Below, piece after piece: positions 27,304-36,250 of a DNA stretch of 64,000 nucleotides (its first letter is position 1; each line of letters starts with the position of its first letter). Made by a program: the position numbers and the translations under genes. Location: positions 1-64,000 of the forward strand of contig NZ_JALIQP010000004.1 in assembly GCF_023566055.1 (NCBI RefSeq). Reading direction: 5' to 3'. The notes beneath the pieces are model-generated. The model was not told the DNA's origin, did not search any database, and saw only the letters and a program-made list of their open reading frames with translations. The DNA is from Halosolutus amylolyticus. GTDB lineage: Archaea > Halobacteriota > Halobacteria > Halobacteriales > Natrialbaceae.

Positions 27304-27464
27304 CGGTCGGAACCCGCCGCCGCCGACCGGCTCCCGGAGCGACCCGCGGCCCGACCGCCGCTCGTTGCGCCACCCACACGTCCGGGTGCTGACCGGCCAG
27401 ACCGGTCGATATCGATCCACTGCGACACGCAAGCTATTTTGGTACTCGGATTCGCGTACACAGT

Positions 27465-28109
27465 ATGTTCGTCCTCGTCAACCTGAAGACGTATCCGTGC
27501 GACCCGGTTGCCGTCGCCGAAGCCGTCCGGGACGTCAACGACCGGACAGACGCCCGGCTGGCCGTCGCCCCGCAGGCGGCCCACATCGAACGCGTCGCCG
27601 AGACGGGCGCCGAGACGTGGGCCCAGCACGTCGATCCGATCGACTACGGAAGCAACACGGGACACACCCTCGCGGAGTCCGTCGCCGAGGCGGGTGCGGA
27701 GGGGACGTTGCTCAACCACTCCGAGCGGCGTCTGAAACTCGCCGACGTGGATGGGGCCGTCCGGGCCGCTCGACGTGCCGACCTGGAGACGATCGTCTGT
27801 GCCAACAACCCGGCCCAGATCGGTGCCGCGGCGGCGCTCGGCCCGGACGCCGTCGCCGTCGAACCGCCGGAACTCATCGGGACGGGAACGCCGGTCAGTC
27901 AGGCCGATCCCGATATCGTCGAGGACGCCGTCGCGGCCGCAGAGCGCGTCGACGACGACGTGTCGGTGCTCTGCGGAGCCGGGATCAGTACGGGCGAGGA
28001 CGTCGTCTCGGCCGGCGACCTCGGTGCCGAGGGGGTCCTGCTCGCCAGCGGCGTCGCGAAAGCCGACGACCCGCAGGCAGCGCTCGAGGATCTCGTCGAC
28101 CCGCTCTGA
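27465..28109 (+). CDS. tpiA: Triosephosphate isomerase
   Basis: 214 residues, the compact archaeal type. Asn6 and Lys8 (LVNLKTY), His85 (LLNHSERR) and Glu133 ([11 protein letters not shown]) are the catalytic residues, and [11 protein letters not shown] and [14 protein letters not shown] bind phosphate. It interconverts dihydroxyacetone phosphate and glyceraldehyde 3-phosphate. A TATA-like CTATTTTGG lies about 33 bases upstream (27431-27439). Confidence 0.96.
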   Translation: MFVLVNLKTYPCDPVAVAEAVRDVNDRTDARLAVAPQAAHIERVAETGAETWAQHVDPIDYGSNTGHTLAESVAEAGAEGTLLNHSERRLKLADVDGAVRAARRADLETIVCANNPAQIGAAAALGPDAVAVEPPELIGTGTPVSQADPDIVEDAVAAAERVDDDVSVLCGAGISTGEDVVSAGDLGAEGVLLASGVAKADDPQAALEDLVDPL

Positions 28110-28249
28110 GACGGACACCTGTGAGTCGTTTCTGTCGCACCTACGAACCGCCGTACGGATACCGCCGGTACACGGTGCCGGCGGACCGTCCGTGCCGTCG
28201 GCGTCCGATCGACCGATCGCTTTTCGGTCTCCCCCGCAAACCCACGACC

Positions 28250-28648
28250 ATGAGCCGCGAGCATCCCGTCCCGGTCACGCTCGAGAACCGCCTGATGAGC
28301 AACGGCATCTACGTCACGGACGTCACGTGGGACGAGGACGGCGATCCCGACGAATCGAGACCGCCGGACGGGATCGGCCTCTCGCTCGAGTACGAAACCG
28401 TCGCCGAGGGAGCGGCCGTCACGACCGACGAAGTGAGCGCCGTGGTCCGGACGCTGCTGTCGATCGCGGAGGAACGCGAGTGGACGCCCGGCCGACTCGA
28501 AGTAACCTCGCGGACGACCGACGGGGAGTTGCGGGGCCGCTGGCACGTCGAACGAGCGTGGTTCGAGGGGGTCGGAACCGGTCTCACCGAGATCGAGTTC
28601 TCCCGGCGCGTCCTGAATACGAGGAGCAATCGTTCGAATGAAAACTAG
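28250..28648 (+). CDS. Conserved haloarchaeal protein of unknown function
   Basis: 132 residues from ATG 28250. The acidic sequence has a VTLENRLMSNGIYVTDVTWDEDGDP start, an alternating strand/helix pattern and a TTDGELRGRWHVERAWFEGV C-terminal part. There is no metal or nucleotide motif and no membrane helix. It lies between tpiA and the TIR-domain gene, with 45 bases to the latter. I do not recognise the family. Confidence 0.65.
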   Translation: MSREHPVPVTLENRLMSNGIYVTDVTWDEDGDPDESRPPDGIGLSLEYETVAEGAAVTTDEVSAVVRTLLSIAEEREWTPGRLEVTSRTTDGELRGRWHVERAWFEGVGTGLTEIEFSRRVLNTRSNRSNEN

Positions 28649-28652
28649 ATAG

Positions 28653-28660
28653 TTTAATAA
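28653..28660 (+). promoter_or_regulatory. TATA box of the TIR-domain gene
   Basis: TTTAATAA sits 34-41 bases before the ATG at 28694, in an otherwise GC-rich context. Spacing suits an archaeal promoter with a very short leader. Confidence 0.55.
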
Positions 28661-28693
28661 TGTCTCGTTCGCTTTTGTTGCGTAGATCACGGT

Positions 28694-29329
28694 ATGACCG
28701 GCGAACAGGTCTTCGTTTCACACGCCCCTGCCGACCTCGACCTCGTGCAGGACCTGTTTTCGACGGTCAAGAACTTCCCGTTCGGCGTCCACATCGCCCT
28801 GGAGGAGATCGAATCCGGCCGCTCGCGGAAACGGCTGGAGGGGCGACTCGCCAACAGCGACGTCGTCGTCGCCGTGCTGACGGAGCGATCGGCACGGAGC
28901 CAGTGGATCAACCAGGAGATCGGCTACGCGCTGGCGAAGGGGATCCCGGTTCTCCCGCTGTACACCGACGAGAGCCAGCGAGGCGGATTCATCAGCGACG
29001 TCGAGGGCGTGACGATCGATCGCCAAAACCTCTCGTTTACCATCTTCAATCTGCTCTGTCGGCTCCGGAGCGAACTTGCGCCGCTCGGGGCGCTCTCGGT
29101 ACCGAACTGGTACATCCGGTTTCCCTGTACGGTCCCCGGCTGTGACCACCCGGTGACGCTGGAACTGGAGCAGGGACAGACGAAGCTCTGGAAACTCCAC
29201 AAACACGGCCAGCTGCTGACGACCTCCTGTGACGTCTGTGAGTCGACGTACTACTTCGATCCGGCGACGATCGGGTTCGTCCGGCGGGAGGCCGGCGTTC
29301 AGCGATCGGACTCCAGGAGTCGGTCGTAA
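28694..29329 (+). CDS. TIR-domain protein with C-terminal zinc-finger-like part
   Basis: 211 residues. Residues 5-125 form a TIR fold: VFVSHAPADLDLVQDLFSTV (strand A/helix), the IALEEIESG BB-loop region, SDVVVAVLTERSARSQWINQEIGYALAKG and IPVLPLY. Glu75 in W-I-N-Q-E-I-G-Y-A-L is at the place of the catalytic glutamate of NAD-cleaving TIR domains such as SARM1. Residues 140-190 add Cys145, Cys150, Cys179 and Cys182, a likely zinc site. TIR proteins cleave NAD or make signalling nucleotides, often in antiviral defence. The last 31 bases overlap the convergent DnaJ gene. NADase activity is inferred. Confidence 0.85.
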   Translation: MTGEQVFVSHAPADLDLVQDLFSTVKNFPFGVHIALEEIESGRSRKRLEGRLANSDVVVAVLTERSARSQWINQEIGYALAKGIPVLPLYTDESQRGGFISDVEGVTIDRQNLSFTIFNLLCRLRSELAPLGALSVPNWYIRFPCTVPGCDHPVTLELEQGQTKLWKLHKHGQLLTTSCDVCESTYYFDPATIGFVRREAGVQRSDSRSRS

Positions 29330-29952
29330 GCGCCCTTGACGAGTTGAAACGCCGATTTGCTGCCGCTCTTCTGGTCCGGGTGGGCCCGCTTGACGTGTTC
29401 GTGATAGGCCTCGCGGATCGCCTCGTCGCTGGCCCCTTTCTCGACGCCGAGGATCTCTCGGGCGCGGGACTTCCGTAACTCGACGTCCCTGACGATTCCG
29501 TCCTCCTCGGCCTGTTCTTTGCAGGACGGACACAGCCGTTCGTTGCGGCCGTCGATCGTGGTTACCCGGAACAGTTCCTCGCGGACCCACTCGTTGCACT
29601 GTCGACAGAGGGACTCGTCGTCCGCGCCGCCGTCGGACGTCGTCTCGTCGGCGTCCTCGTCTTGCTGGGGCGCGGTGTCGAGGCAGGAGGGACAGCAGTC
29701 GATCGTCGTATCGTCCGGTAGCGTCACCGCCTCGAGTTCCGTTTCGAGGAACTCGCCGGCACAGCCGTCGCAGGTCTCGCGGCGCTGGTCGAGCGAGGCG
29801 GACTTCTCGGCGGCGGCGCGTGCGTGCGGGGCGCATGCGGGACAGCAGACGACCGTCTCGCCGTCCGGCATCGTCACGGTCGTCAGTTCCTCGAGCGGCA
29901 CCGTCCGGCCACACCCGTCACAGCCAGCCTGACGTTCCCCGGCTACAGCCAT
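29299..29952 (-). CDS. DnaJ-domain protein with three zinc-finger repeats
   Basis: 217 residues from the Met at 29952 (an adjacent Met at 29955 is equally possible). Three repeats of about 45-50 residues each carry a C-x2-C pair and a second C-P-x-C pair: 11-40, 61-90 and 116-144. A compact J domain follows (about 163-217) with the HPD triad at 191-193. J domains stimulate Hsp70; the zinc fingers presumably bind clients or nucleic acid. There is no Gly/Phe region and no canonical CxxCxGxG repeat, so it is not the main DnaJ. A TATA-like GATATAGG lies about 30 bases upstream on the minus strand. The 3' end overlaps the TIR gene. Confidence 0.88.
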   Translation of the reverse strand: MAVAGERQAGCDGCGRTVPLEELTTVTMPDGETVVCCPACAPHARAAAEKSASLDQRRETCDGCAGEFLETELEAVTLPDDTTIDCCPSCLDTAPQQDEDADETTSDGGADDESLCRQCNEWVREELFRVTTIDGRNERLCPSCKEQAEEDGIVRDVELRKSRAREILGVEKGASDEAIREAYHEHVKRAHPDQKSGSKSAFQLVKGAYDRLLESDR

Positions 29953-30273
29953 CATCTCACTGATTGGTAGTCTTCCTATATCAGTCCTGTCCATCCTGGA
30001 ACAATTCTCGCTGTGCTCGTCGTGGGGCCGTAGGACGTGCTTACTCGAGCCGATCGTCTCCGTCGGAAACCGGATCGGCCTGAAAGTCGTCGATAACAAA
30101 GTACGATCGACCCCTCAGCGACGACGTGCGAGGTCACCCCTCGCACGGAGACGCCCTGTCCGTTGGACGGTACCCGGGGACGAACCGTCACCGGGTTCCT
30201 CCTCTCCTGTCAGGTTTTTCGAGACCCGATCGAAACCGGGACTGCAATACGCCAGCGCCCCGGACGTGAGGGT

Positions 30274-30699
30274 ATGGACACGGCATCTCGGACGACGACC
30301 CGTGACGGTCGCGTCGACCGCGAGACGCTCCTCCTCGGTGCGGTCGACGTCTGCGTCGTCGTCGCGTTCGTGACCGTCGGACTGCTGAGTCACGGAACCA
30401 ATCCGATCGCGGAACCGATCGCCGCGCTCGAGACGATCGCCCCGTTCGTCCTCGGCTGGCTCGCGATCGCACCCCTCGCGGGGGTCTACGGAACCCGGTC
30501 GACGTCGATCGCTCGCGTGGCGCGCGTGACGGCCGTCGCCTGGATCGCGGCTGCGAACGTCGGCCTGATCCTTCGAGCGTCGCCGCTGTTCGACGGGAGC
30601 GCAGTCTGGCCGTTTACCCTCGTCATGACCGGGTTCGGTCTGCTGGCCCTCGTCGGCTGGCGAGTCGCCTACGCCGCGGTCGATGGTTCCGCCTCCTGA
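30274..30699 (+). CDS. DUF3054 family membrane protein
   Basis: 141 residues from ATG 30274. Four membrane helices (about 18-37, 44-66, 78-97, 108-130) with the FVLGWLAIAPLAGVY and AWIAAANVGLILR segments typical of the DUF3054 family, which occurs in haloarchaea and actinobacteria. Function unknown. The 318 bases before it hold the promoter of the divergent DnaJ gene and nothing else recognisable. Confidence 0.85.
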   Translation: MDTASRTTTRDGRVDRETLLLGAVDVCVVVAFVTVGLLSHGTNPIAEPIAALETIAPFVLGWLAIAPLAGVYGTRSTSIARVARVTAVAWIAAANVGLILRASPLFDGSAVWPFTLVMTGFGLLALVGWRVAYAAVDGSAS

Positions 30700-31077
30700 T
30701 CGGGACCAGGTGTAATCGGCGTTCGAGGCGGGGCGATCACCGCCCGTTTCCGCTGACGTATCGAGATTCTGAGAACCTCTGCCTTTGAATTAGTGACGGC
30801 TGTTACCAGCCCACAGTCGAATCGATCTCGATCGATCGATCCGTCGTCGGGCGAGAACCGTTTTCTACCGCGAGATCGCCTCTCTCGGTCGCAACGCGAT
30901 ACCGACAGCGAACGTGACATAGGCGACGAAGTGTCGTCTCTCGAAACACCATCCGACGGATGAATCACCTATAACTTATGAGAATCCAACCCCTTGTATA
31001 CAGATATGAGGCCGATCCGGTATAGAGCGATTATGGGAAACACTTATATGCCTATTTCTCATACTATACGTTAGATT
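30700..31077. other. Intergenic region with one promoter
   Basis: 378 bases without a supported gene. It becomes AT-rich to the right and contains CTTATATG at 31043-31050, a TATA box about 30 bases before the next start. Nothing else stands out. Confidence 0.6.
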
Positions 31078-31290
31078 ATGACTGGATATTACGACATTGT
31101 TCTTGGCCTCATCCCAGTCGCACTGGTCGGAATCACCACGGCGTTGATGCTCGTGGGGATCTCGTTGACCGCTGCCGTTCCGATCGGTTCGCTGGTCGCG
31201 ATGGGGATCATCGGCCACGCAATGTTCGTAAATACGCCTGCCGACGTCCCCGACGAACCTCAGTCGACGCGGCCGCCACACGCTGACTGA
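31078..31290 (+). CDS. Small two-helix membrane protein
   Basis: 70 residues: two hydrophobic helices (about 6-27 and 31-50) joined by a short turn, and a polar tail PADVPDEPQSTRPPHAD. The TATA box at 31043-31050 gives a leaderless message. Close relatives are common as small haloarchaeal membrane proteins of unknown function. It precedes the ornithine-cyclodeaminase-like gene by 49 bases. Confidence 0.75.
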   Translation: MTGYYDIVLGLIPVALVGITTALMLVGISLTAAVPIGSLVAMGIIGHAMFVNTPADVPDEPQSTRPPHAD

Positions 31291-31339
31291 ATCCAGTCCG
31301 TTCACGTTCTTTTTCCCGTTTCGTTCCGTCTGGTCGGCT

Positions 31340-32335
31340 ATGACCGACACGCTGTTTCTCACGAGCGCTGCCGTCAGTGACCTCGCGACCCCCGACGCGT
31401 ACGTCGACGCGGTCCGCGATGGATATCGAGAGCGGGGACACGGTGCGCCGGCCCAGCCCCGATCGAAGTTCCTCCGTTCGGACCCGGAGGGAATGTTCAC
31501 CAGCTACGCGGCCATCCTCCCGGAGACGGGGGCGATGGGCGGGTACATGTACTCCGCCGGGTTCGGTGCGACGGACGCCTGGTTCATGACGCCCCTGTTC
31601 GACGCCGACAGCGGCGAACCGCTCGCGTTGCTCGACGGGGCCAGCATGAACCCCTTCAAGACGGGTGCGGCCGGTGCCGTGGCCGTCGACGAACTCGCCC
31701 GGGACGACGCCGAAACGGTCGGGATCATCGGCACCGGCCCGCAGGCCCGAGGGCAACTGAAGACGACGGCGACCGTCCGCGAGTTCACCGACGTGCGAGT
31801 CTACTCGCCGACGGCCGAGAGTCGCGAGGACTTCGCGGCCGAGTTCGACGAAACCCTCGACGCGACCGTCCGTGCGGTCGACTCGAGCGAGGCCGCTGTG
31901 AGTGGGGCCGACGTGGTGGTCACCGCGACGACCGCGAGCGACCCGGTGTTCGACGGCGACGCGCTCGACCCCGGCACGCACGTGACCGCGATGGGCCAGT
32001 ACAGTCGGGACGCGCGCGAACTCGATACGACGACGATCGAACGGGCGACCTACGTGCCGGACCTCCGAGAGCGCGCGACGGTCGACGCGGGGTCGTTCCT
32101 CGCCGCGCTCGACGCGGGCGTCGTCACGGAGGACCACGTCCACGCGGAACTGGGCGAGGTCGTGGCCGGGACCGAACCGGGGAGAACGAGCGAGGACGAA
32201 ATCACCGTCTTCGACAGCGGCGGAACCGGCATCGAGACCGTCGCGGCCGCGTACATGCTCTACGAGCGCGCACGCGAGGCGGGGCGAGGCACGACGATTT
32301 CCTTTGCATCGGCCAGCGAGGCGCTCACCGGGTGA
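31340..32335 (+). CDS. Ornithine cyclodeaminase/mu-crystallin family protein
   Basis: 331 residues. The NAD motif GIIGTGPQARGQL lies near 134-146, preceded by the ALLDGASMNPFKTGAAGAVAV family segment, in which the usual TxxRTGA is replaced by NPFKTGA. VTAMGQYSRDARELD and EDEITVFDSGGTGIETVAAA complete the fold. Archaeal members act as alanine dehydrogenase, ornithine cyclodeaminase or other imino-acid reductases. The Arg-to-Lys change in the substrate loop leaves the substrate open. Confidence 0.88.
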   Translation: MTDTLFLTSAAVSDLATPDAYVDAVRDGYRERGHGAPAQPRSKFLRSDPEGMFTSYAAILPETGAMGGYMYSAGFGATDAWFMTPLFDADSGEPLALLDGASMNPFKTGAAGAVAVDELARDDAETVGIIGTGPQARGQLKTTATVREFTDVRVYSPTAESREDFAAEFDETLDATVRAVDSSEAAVSGADVVVTATTASDPVFDGDALDPGTHVTAMGQYSRDARELDTTTIERATYVPDLRERATVDAGSFLAALDAGVVTEDHVHAELGEVVAGTEPGRTSEDEITVFDSGGTGIETVAAAYMLYERAREAGRGTTISFASASEALTG

Positions 32336-32374
32336 CGATCAGTCCCGGTCCCGTACGCGGTCGATCGCCGGCCC

Positions 32375-32584
32375 CTAAACGCCGGCACGCGACCACTCCT
32401 CGTCCGGGCCGCCCCGTTCGTATCGAGCGCCCTGTCCACACTCGGGACAGCCGAATCGCTGGAACTCGACCTCACTGCCGATAAGCGGGATCGTTTTCTC
32501 GGTACCCCCGGCTCTGAACTCCATCTCGACGCCACAGAGCGAACACGTCGGCGGTTCCAGGGTGGGTTCGTTCTCGAGAGACAT
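32375..32584 (-). CDS. Small zinc-ribbon protein
   Basis: 69 residues with CSLCG (14-18) and CPECG (46-50), a single zinc ribbon resembling those of haloarchaeal small regulators. The rest is acidic and short. It is convergent to the cyclodeaminase-like gene with 39 bases between stops. Function unknown. Confidence 0.75.
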   Translation of the reverse strand: MSLENEPTLEPPTCSLCGVEMEFRAGGTEKTIPLIGSEVEFQRFGCPECGQGARYERGGPDEEWSRAGV

Positions 32585-32684
32585 GGCTGACCACGTTGTA
32601 TGTTACCACTCGACATTTCTTCAACGTTTGCGTCCGACCTACTGCACTGCCGTGTCGATCGATCCGGCCGGACGGCGCGCCCTC

Positions 32685-32762
32685 ATACGGATTGCTGTAC
32701 CGATGTACCGGCCCGCGATCCGGGCGGCGGTTACGCCGGAAATGACTTACAGTGAACCGTAT
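32685..32762. repeat. Dispersed palindromic intergenic repeat, copy 1
   Basis: ATACGGATTGCTGTACCGAT followed by GTACCGGC forms the left arm. The right arm (about 32735-32762) is its imperfect inverse, ending AGTGAACCGTAT. The same left arm recurs at 44406 (copy 2). The unit ends on the stop codon of the HMG-CoA-synthase-like gene. Confidence 0.6.
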
Positions 32763-34195
32763 CAGTCAGCCGCGGGGCGAACCTTGAACCCGTACCGGGT
32801 GACGCCCTCCTGCGTGTAGATCCGCCGGATCGTCGTCTCGATTCGATCGCCGACCGCGAACGCCCCGGGATCGGCGTCGGTTCCCATCGCGGGGATGCTG
32901 ACCGCCTCGCTCGCATCGTCGGCGTCGAGCGCGACGATCGCGGCCGCGTAGTCTCCCGACTGGGCCTGCCCTTCGGCGAACTCCGGCGGTGCGCCGCCCT
33001 GCGAGATGGTCGTGACGGCCTCGATCGTCCCGTCGCCCGGGAGTTCGACGGTCTCGTAGCCGGCGAGCGTGCCACACTCGGAACAGGCCCCTTCGGGCGG
33101 GAACGCGAGCGCGTCACACTCGTGGCATCGCCCGGCGACGAGTCGGTATCGCTGTGGGATCGATCGCCGCCACGTCGGCACGCTGACGTAGGCCCCGCCG
33201 CCCGACGGCGGCCCGGACGTGACGACCCCGCGCTGTCGGAGGTACTCGGCGTACGAGAGCGCGTCGCCGCCGTCGAGCGCGATCGCCGCTGGGACGTCGT
33301 CGGCCGCGTCGACGACGAACGCGTCGGCTCCGGCACCGCTCCCGTTGGAAACGGCGAGGATCGAGTCGACGCCGTCCGCGAGCGCACGGGCGAGGCTCAC
33401 CGGGACGCTCGCGGCCCCGAGATCACCGAGGTCGTGGATGGTCGCGCAGGCCTGGATCTCGTCGGTTCCGACCCCCGCCGCGCCGGCGGCGCGGTACGGG
33501 AGTTTGCCGTCGGGCGCCTGAATCGCCGCGACGTCGGGGTCGGGAGCCGTCTCGAGGCCGTCGACCGCGCCGCCGATCGTCTCGGTGAACGCCTGCCGAT
33601 CGTACCCCGTAATCCCGAGTCCATCGGTCGTCTCGTCTCCGTGGCCCCGGAACCGAGTTCCCGGATACGGCGCCGCGTACTCGGCGCGATCGACGATCTT
33701 CCCTGGCCCGTCGCGTGCGAGGACGAACGCGGCGGCGCCGGCGCCGGCGGCGTGGTCGATCGCGTCGTCGGGTTCGCCCCGCGGCGCGTCGGCCGCGACG
33801 ACCAGTCCGTTCCCGCCGGCGGACGCGACGGCGTCCATGCCGGCCCAGAGTGCGCGGGTGCCGGCGCGGGTGCTCCCGGTGAAGACCTGTCGCGTCGCGT
33901 CCTCGGAGAGTGCGAGCATCGCGCCGAGTCGGACGGCCAGGTCCTCCTCTTCGAGCGGCGGCGTCGAGGTCGCGAAGCCGAGCCACGAAATCTCGGTCCC
34001 CGCGAGATCGGCGGCCGCGAGTGCCCGCGTGGCGGCCTCGTACCCCATGGTCAGGGCGTCCTCGTCGGCGGCGGGGACGGCCTTCTCGCTCACGCCGGCG
34101 GCCTGGAACTGGCCCCACGCCTCCTCGAACGCCTCGGCGCTGATCCGGAACCGGGGCGCGTACGCGCCGACGGCGGCGATCGCAGTCCCGCTCAT
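32762..34195 (-). CDS. HMG-CoA-synthase-like protein fused to a DUF35 zinc-ribbon/OB domain
   Basis: 477 residues. Residues 1-335 follow the archaeal HMG-CoA synthase/thiolase-like fold, and ~345-477 are a DUF35 domain with C-H-E-C and C-S-E-C zinc pairs and an OB fold. In archaeal HMG-CoA synthase the nucleophilic Cys lies in F-A-C-K-A-G-T. Here the aligned segment reads G-S-T-R-A-G-T, with Thr109 at the Cys position, so the protein is unlikely to be a genuine HMG-CoA synthase. In methanogens thiolase, DUF35 and HMG-CoA synthase form a channelled complex. Overlap with the thiolase gene (34192-34195) fits such a complex here. Confidence 0.85.
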   Translation of the reverse strand: MSGTAIAAVGAYAPRFRISAEAFEEAWGQFQAAGVSEKAVPAADEDALTMGYEAATRALAAADLAGTEISWLGFATSTPPLEEEDLAVRLGAMLALSEDATRQVFTGSTRAGTRALWAGMDAVASAGGNGLVVAADAPRGEPDDAIDHAAGAGAAAFVLARDGPGKIVDRAEYAAPYPGTRFRGHGDETTDGLGITGYDRQAFTETIGGAVDGLETAPDPDVAAIQAPDGKLPYRAAGAAGVGTDEIQACATIHDLGDLGAASVPVSLARALADGVDSILAVSNGSGAGADAFVVDAADDVPAAIALDGGDALSYAEYLRQRGVVTSGPPSGGGAYVSVPTWRRSIPQRYRLVAGRCHECDALAFPPEGACSECGTLAGYETVELPGDGTIEAVTTISQGGAPPEFAEGQAQSGDYAAAIVALDADDASEAVSIPAMGTDADPGAFAVGDRIETTIRRIYTQEGVTRYGFKVRPAAD

Positions 34196-35421
34196 GCTCC
34201 CGCCCCCTCCTCGCGCTCTCGCGGACGATGTCCGCTCGACGTCGTCGAGGAGCGTGGCTCCTCGCGCTCGAATACGTGTACGACCGCAGCACCCCCGCTT
34301 CCGCCGACGTTGTGCGTCAGCCCGCGGGTCGGACTCTCGACCTGCCGATCGCCCGCCTCGCCGGAGAGCTGTTTGAACGCCTCGACGACCTGTCCCGCGC
34401 CCGTCGCGCCGATCGGGTGCCCCTTCGACTTGAGGCCGCCGGAGGTGTTGACCGGCAACTCGCCCCCGAGTTCCGTCGCGCCGGACTCGATCAACTGGCC
34501 GGCCTCGCCGCGTTCACAGAAGCCCAGATCCTCGTAGGCCAGCAGTTCCGCGATCGCGAAGCAGTCGTGGACCTCCGCGAAGTCCAGGTCGTCGGGATCG
34601 ATGCCGGCCATCTCGTAGGCCGATTCGGCGGCGCGCTGGCTCGCGGGAACGCCGGTGTAGGAGTCCCGTTGGAAGAGCCCGACGCTGTCGCTGCCGGCGC
34701 CGACGCCCGCGACCCGGATCGGGTCGTCCGTGTACTCGTCGACGACGTCCTCGCTGACGATCAGCGCGCAGGCCGCGCCGTCGGAGGTCGGACAGCAGTG
34801 ATAGAGGTTCAGCGGGTCGGCGACGACCGGTGCCGACTGGGCGTCCTCGAGCGAGCACTCGAAGCCGAGCTGTGCGTGGGGGTTCTTCGCGCCGTTCGCG
34901 TGGTTCTTGACGGCGACCCGCGAGAGCTGTTCGCGGGTGGTGCCGTAGCGCTCCATGTGGACCGAGGCCATCTGGGCGTAGACGCCCGAAAAGGTCGTTC
35001 CCGAGAGCCGCTCCCACTCGGTCTCCCCGGAGACGCCGAGCCAGTACTTCGTCGCGTCCGAACTCGTGTCGGACATGACCTCGAACCCGCCCGCGAGGAC
35101 CACGTCGGCCATCCCCGATTTGACGGCCTGGACGGCCTGCCGGACCGCGAACCCGCTCGCCGCGCAGGCGTTCTCGACCCGCGTGCAGGGGACGCCGTCG
35201 AGCCCGACGTGTTCGGTCACCGCCGGCCCGGAGAGGCCGAGTTGGCGACCGCCGACGCCGAGATTGCCCACGAACGCCTCGTCGACGTCCGCCGCGTCGA
35301 TTCCCTTCGGAACGCTCTCGACGGCGGCTTCGAACGCCGTCCGGAACAGCGAACGATAGCTCTCTTCGGGAAACGCCCCGTAGTCGGATTGCCCCGCTCC
35401 CACCAGGTACGCGTCTTGCAT
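34192..35421 (-). CDS. Thiolase (SCP2-type acetyl-CoA C-acyltransferase)
   Basis: 409 residues from the Met at 35421. The acylated Cys86 is in VENACAASGFAV. The C-terminal GGLKSKGHPIGATGAGQVVE (His in GHP) and HNVGGSGGAAVVHVFER are thiolase signatures. The archaeal SCP2-type group condenses or cleaves acyl-CoA. It shares four bases with the DUF35 fusion gene downstream, a classic archaeal pair. A likely role is acyl-CoA turnover or formation rather than the mevalonate route, given the partner's missing Cys. Confidence 0.92.
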   Translation of the reverse strand: MQDAYLVGAGQSDYGAFPEESYRSLFRTAFEAAVESVPKGIDAADVDEAFVGNLGVGGRQLGLSGPAVTEHVGLDGVPCTRVENACAASGFAVRQAVQAVKSGMADVVLAGGFEVMSDTSSDATKYWLGVSGETEWERLSGTTFSGVYAQMASVHMERYGTTREQLSRVAVKNHANGAKNPHAQLGFECSLEDAQSAPVVADPLNLYHCCPTSDGAACALIVSEDVVDEYTDDPIRVAGVGAGSDSVGLFQRDSYTGVPASQRAAESAYEMAGIDPDDLDFAEVHDCFAIAELLAYEDLGFCERGEAGQLIESGATELGGELPVNTSGGLKSKGHPIGATGAGQVVEAFKQLSGEAGDRQVESPTRGLTHNVGGSGGAAVVHVFEREEPRSSTTSSGHRPREREEGAGA

Positions 35422-35694
35422 ACTGGAGCATCTTCCTCCGATACTCAAATAAGTACACGATCGAACGTGCGCCAATTGTTGGACAGTTTTGTGTTTGAAC
35501 CCGTATCGATCGTATTTTCCCGCACCTATCCTCTGAAATACTGGGCTCGATACTATCGATCGGGGGTCTCGTGGACGTGACCTCCTCGCAGTCGGCTCCG
35601 ATCCTGTGGGAGAACGTCCCATTCGATCGGTCCGCCGACTGGAGCGTCGTCGATGGCTCGGAACGCGTACCGACGACCGACATCGATCGCGTCG
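35422..35694. other. Intergenic region between two minus-strand genes
   Basis: Contains AT-rich CTCAAATAAGTACACG just before the thiolase start (about 35443-35458; a TATA candidate on the minus strand) and no supported gene. Confidence 0.5.
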
Positions 35695-35994
35695 TTATCG
35701 CCGGTCGGTTTCGTCCTCGCCGGCGTCCGGTAACCAGATGAACTGGAGCCAGAAGTTCTCGAGTGAGCGGACGACGTCGGCGAACTCGTCCGGATCGCCG
35801 GGTTTCTGGACGTGGGCGTTCGCGTGCAGTTCGTAACACGTTGCGACGACGTCGGCCTCGTCAGAGTGAGTCAGTACGATCGCGGGCGTCCCGGCGAGTT
35901 CCGGGTGGTCGTTGAGTTCCGCGAGCACGTCCGATCCGCTGATGGTGGGCAGTTCGAACTCCAGCAGAACGTCCACGGGCTGGCGCTCGGTCAT
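35695..35994 (-). CDS. Response-regulator receiver fragment, phospho-site Asp replaced
   Basis: 99 residues from the Met at 35994. It corresponds to only the second half of a haloarchaeal CheY-like receiver: VDVLLEFELPTISGSDVLAEL, IVLTHSDEADVV, NAHVQKPGDPDEFADVV and the FWLQFIWLP tail typical of stand-alone haloarchaeal receivers. The first beta-strand with its acidic pair is absent and no matching sequence is seen upstream in any frame. The phospho-acceptor position reads Glu12 instead of Asp. The switch Thr and Lys remain. It is either a decayed regulator or a constitutive 'Glu-mimic'. I lean to a truncated relic. Confidence 0.6.
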   Translation of the reverse strand: MTERQPVDVLLEFELPTISGSDVLAELNDHPELAGTPAIVLTHSDEADVVATCYELHANAHVQKPGDPDEFADVVRSLENFWLQFIWLPDAGEDETDRR

Positions 35995-36250
35995 TGGATG
36001 CAGTGGGGCCGCTACAGGACTCCCAGGAAAGTGAAGCGTGCTTTCGCACAAATGGCCGTGGCCGAGACCCTCTCGATCGATCCGCAGGCAGGACCGGTCC
36101 GGACGGGATCCCCTCGACTCGGATGGTCCCCGTGGCACCGTCGACGCGATCGGGTACGGGATTGTTACTCTCGGTCAACCGCGCCTTGAGTACCTCTAGC
36201 CATCACTATCGGTGCCGAGGTTCAAATCGCTCCGGCCCGTACGACGAATC

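Noticed and set aside
28145..28190. Third copy of the dispersed palindromic repeat (CCGTACGGATACCGCCGGTA)
   Set aside because: Only the first few bases match; the rest is a different local hairpin.
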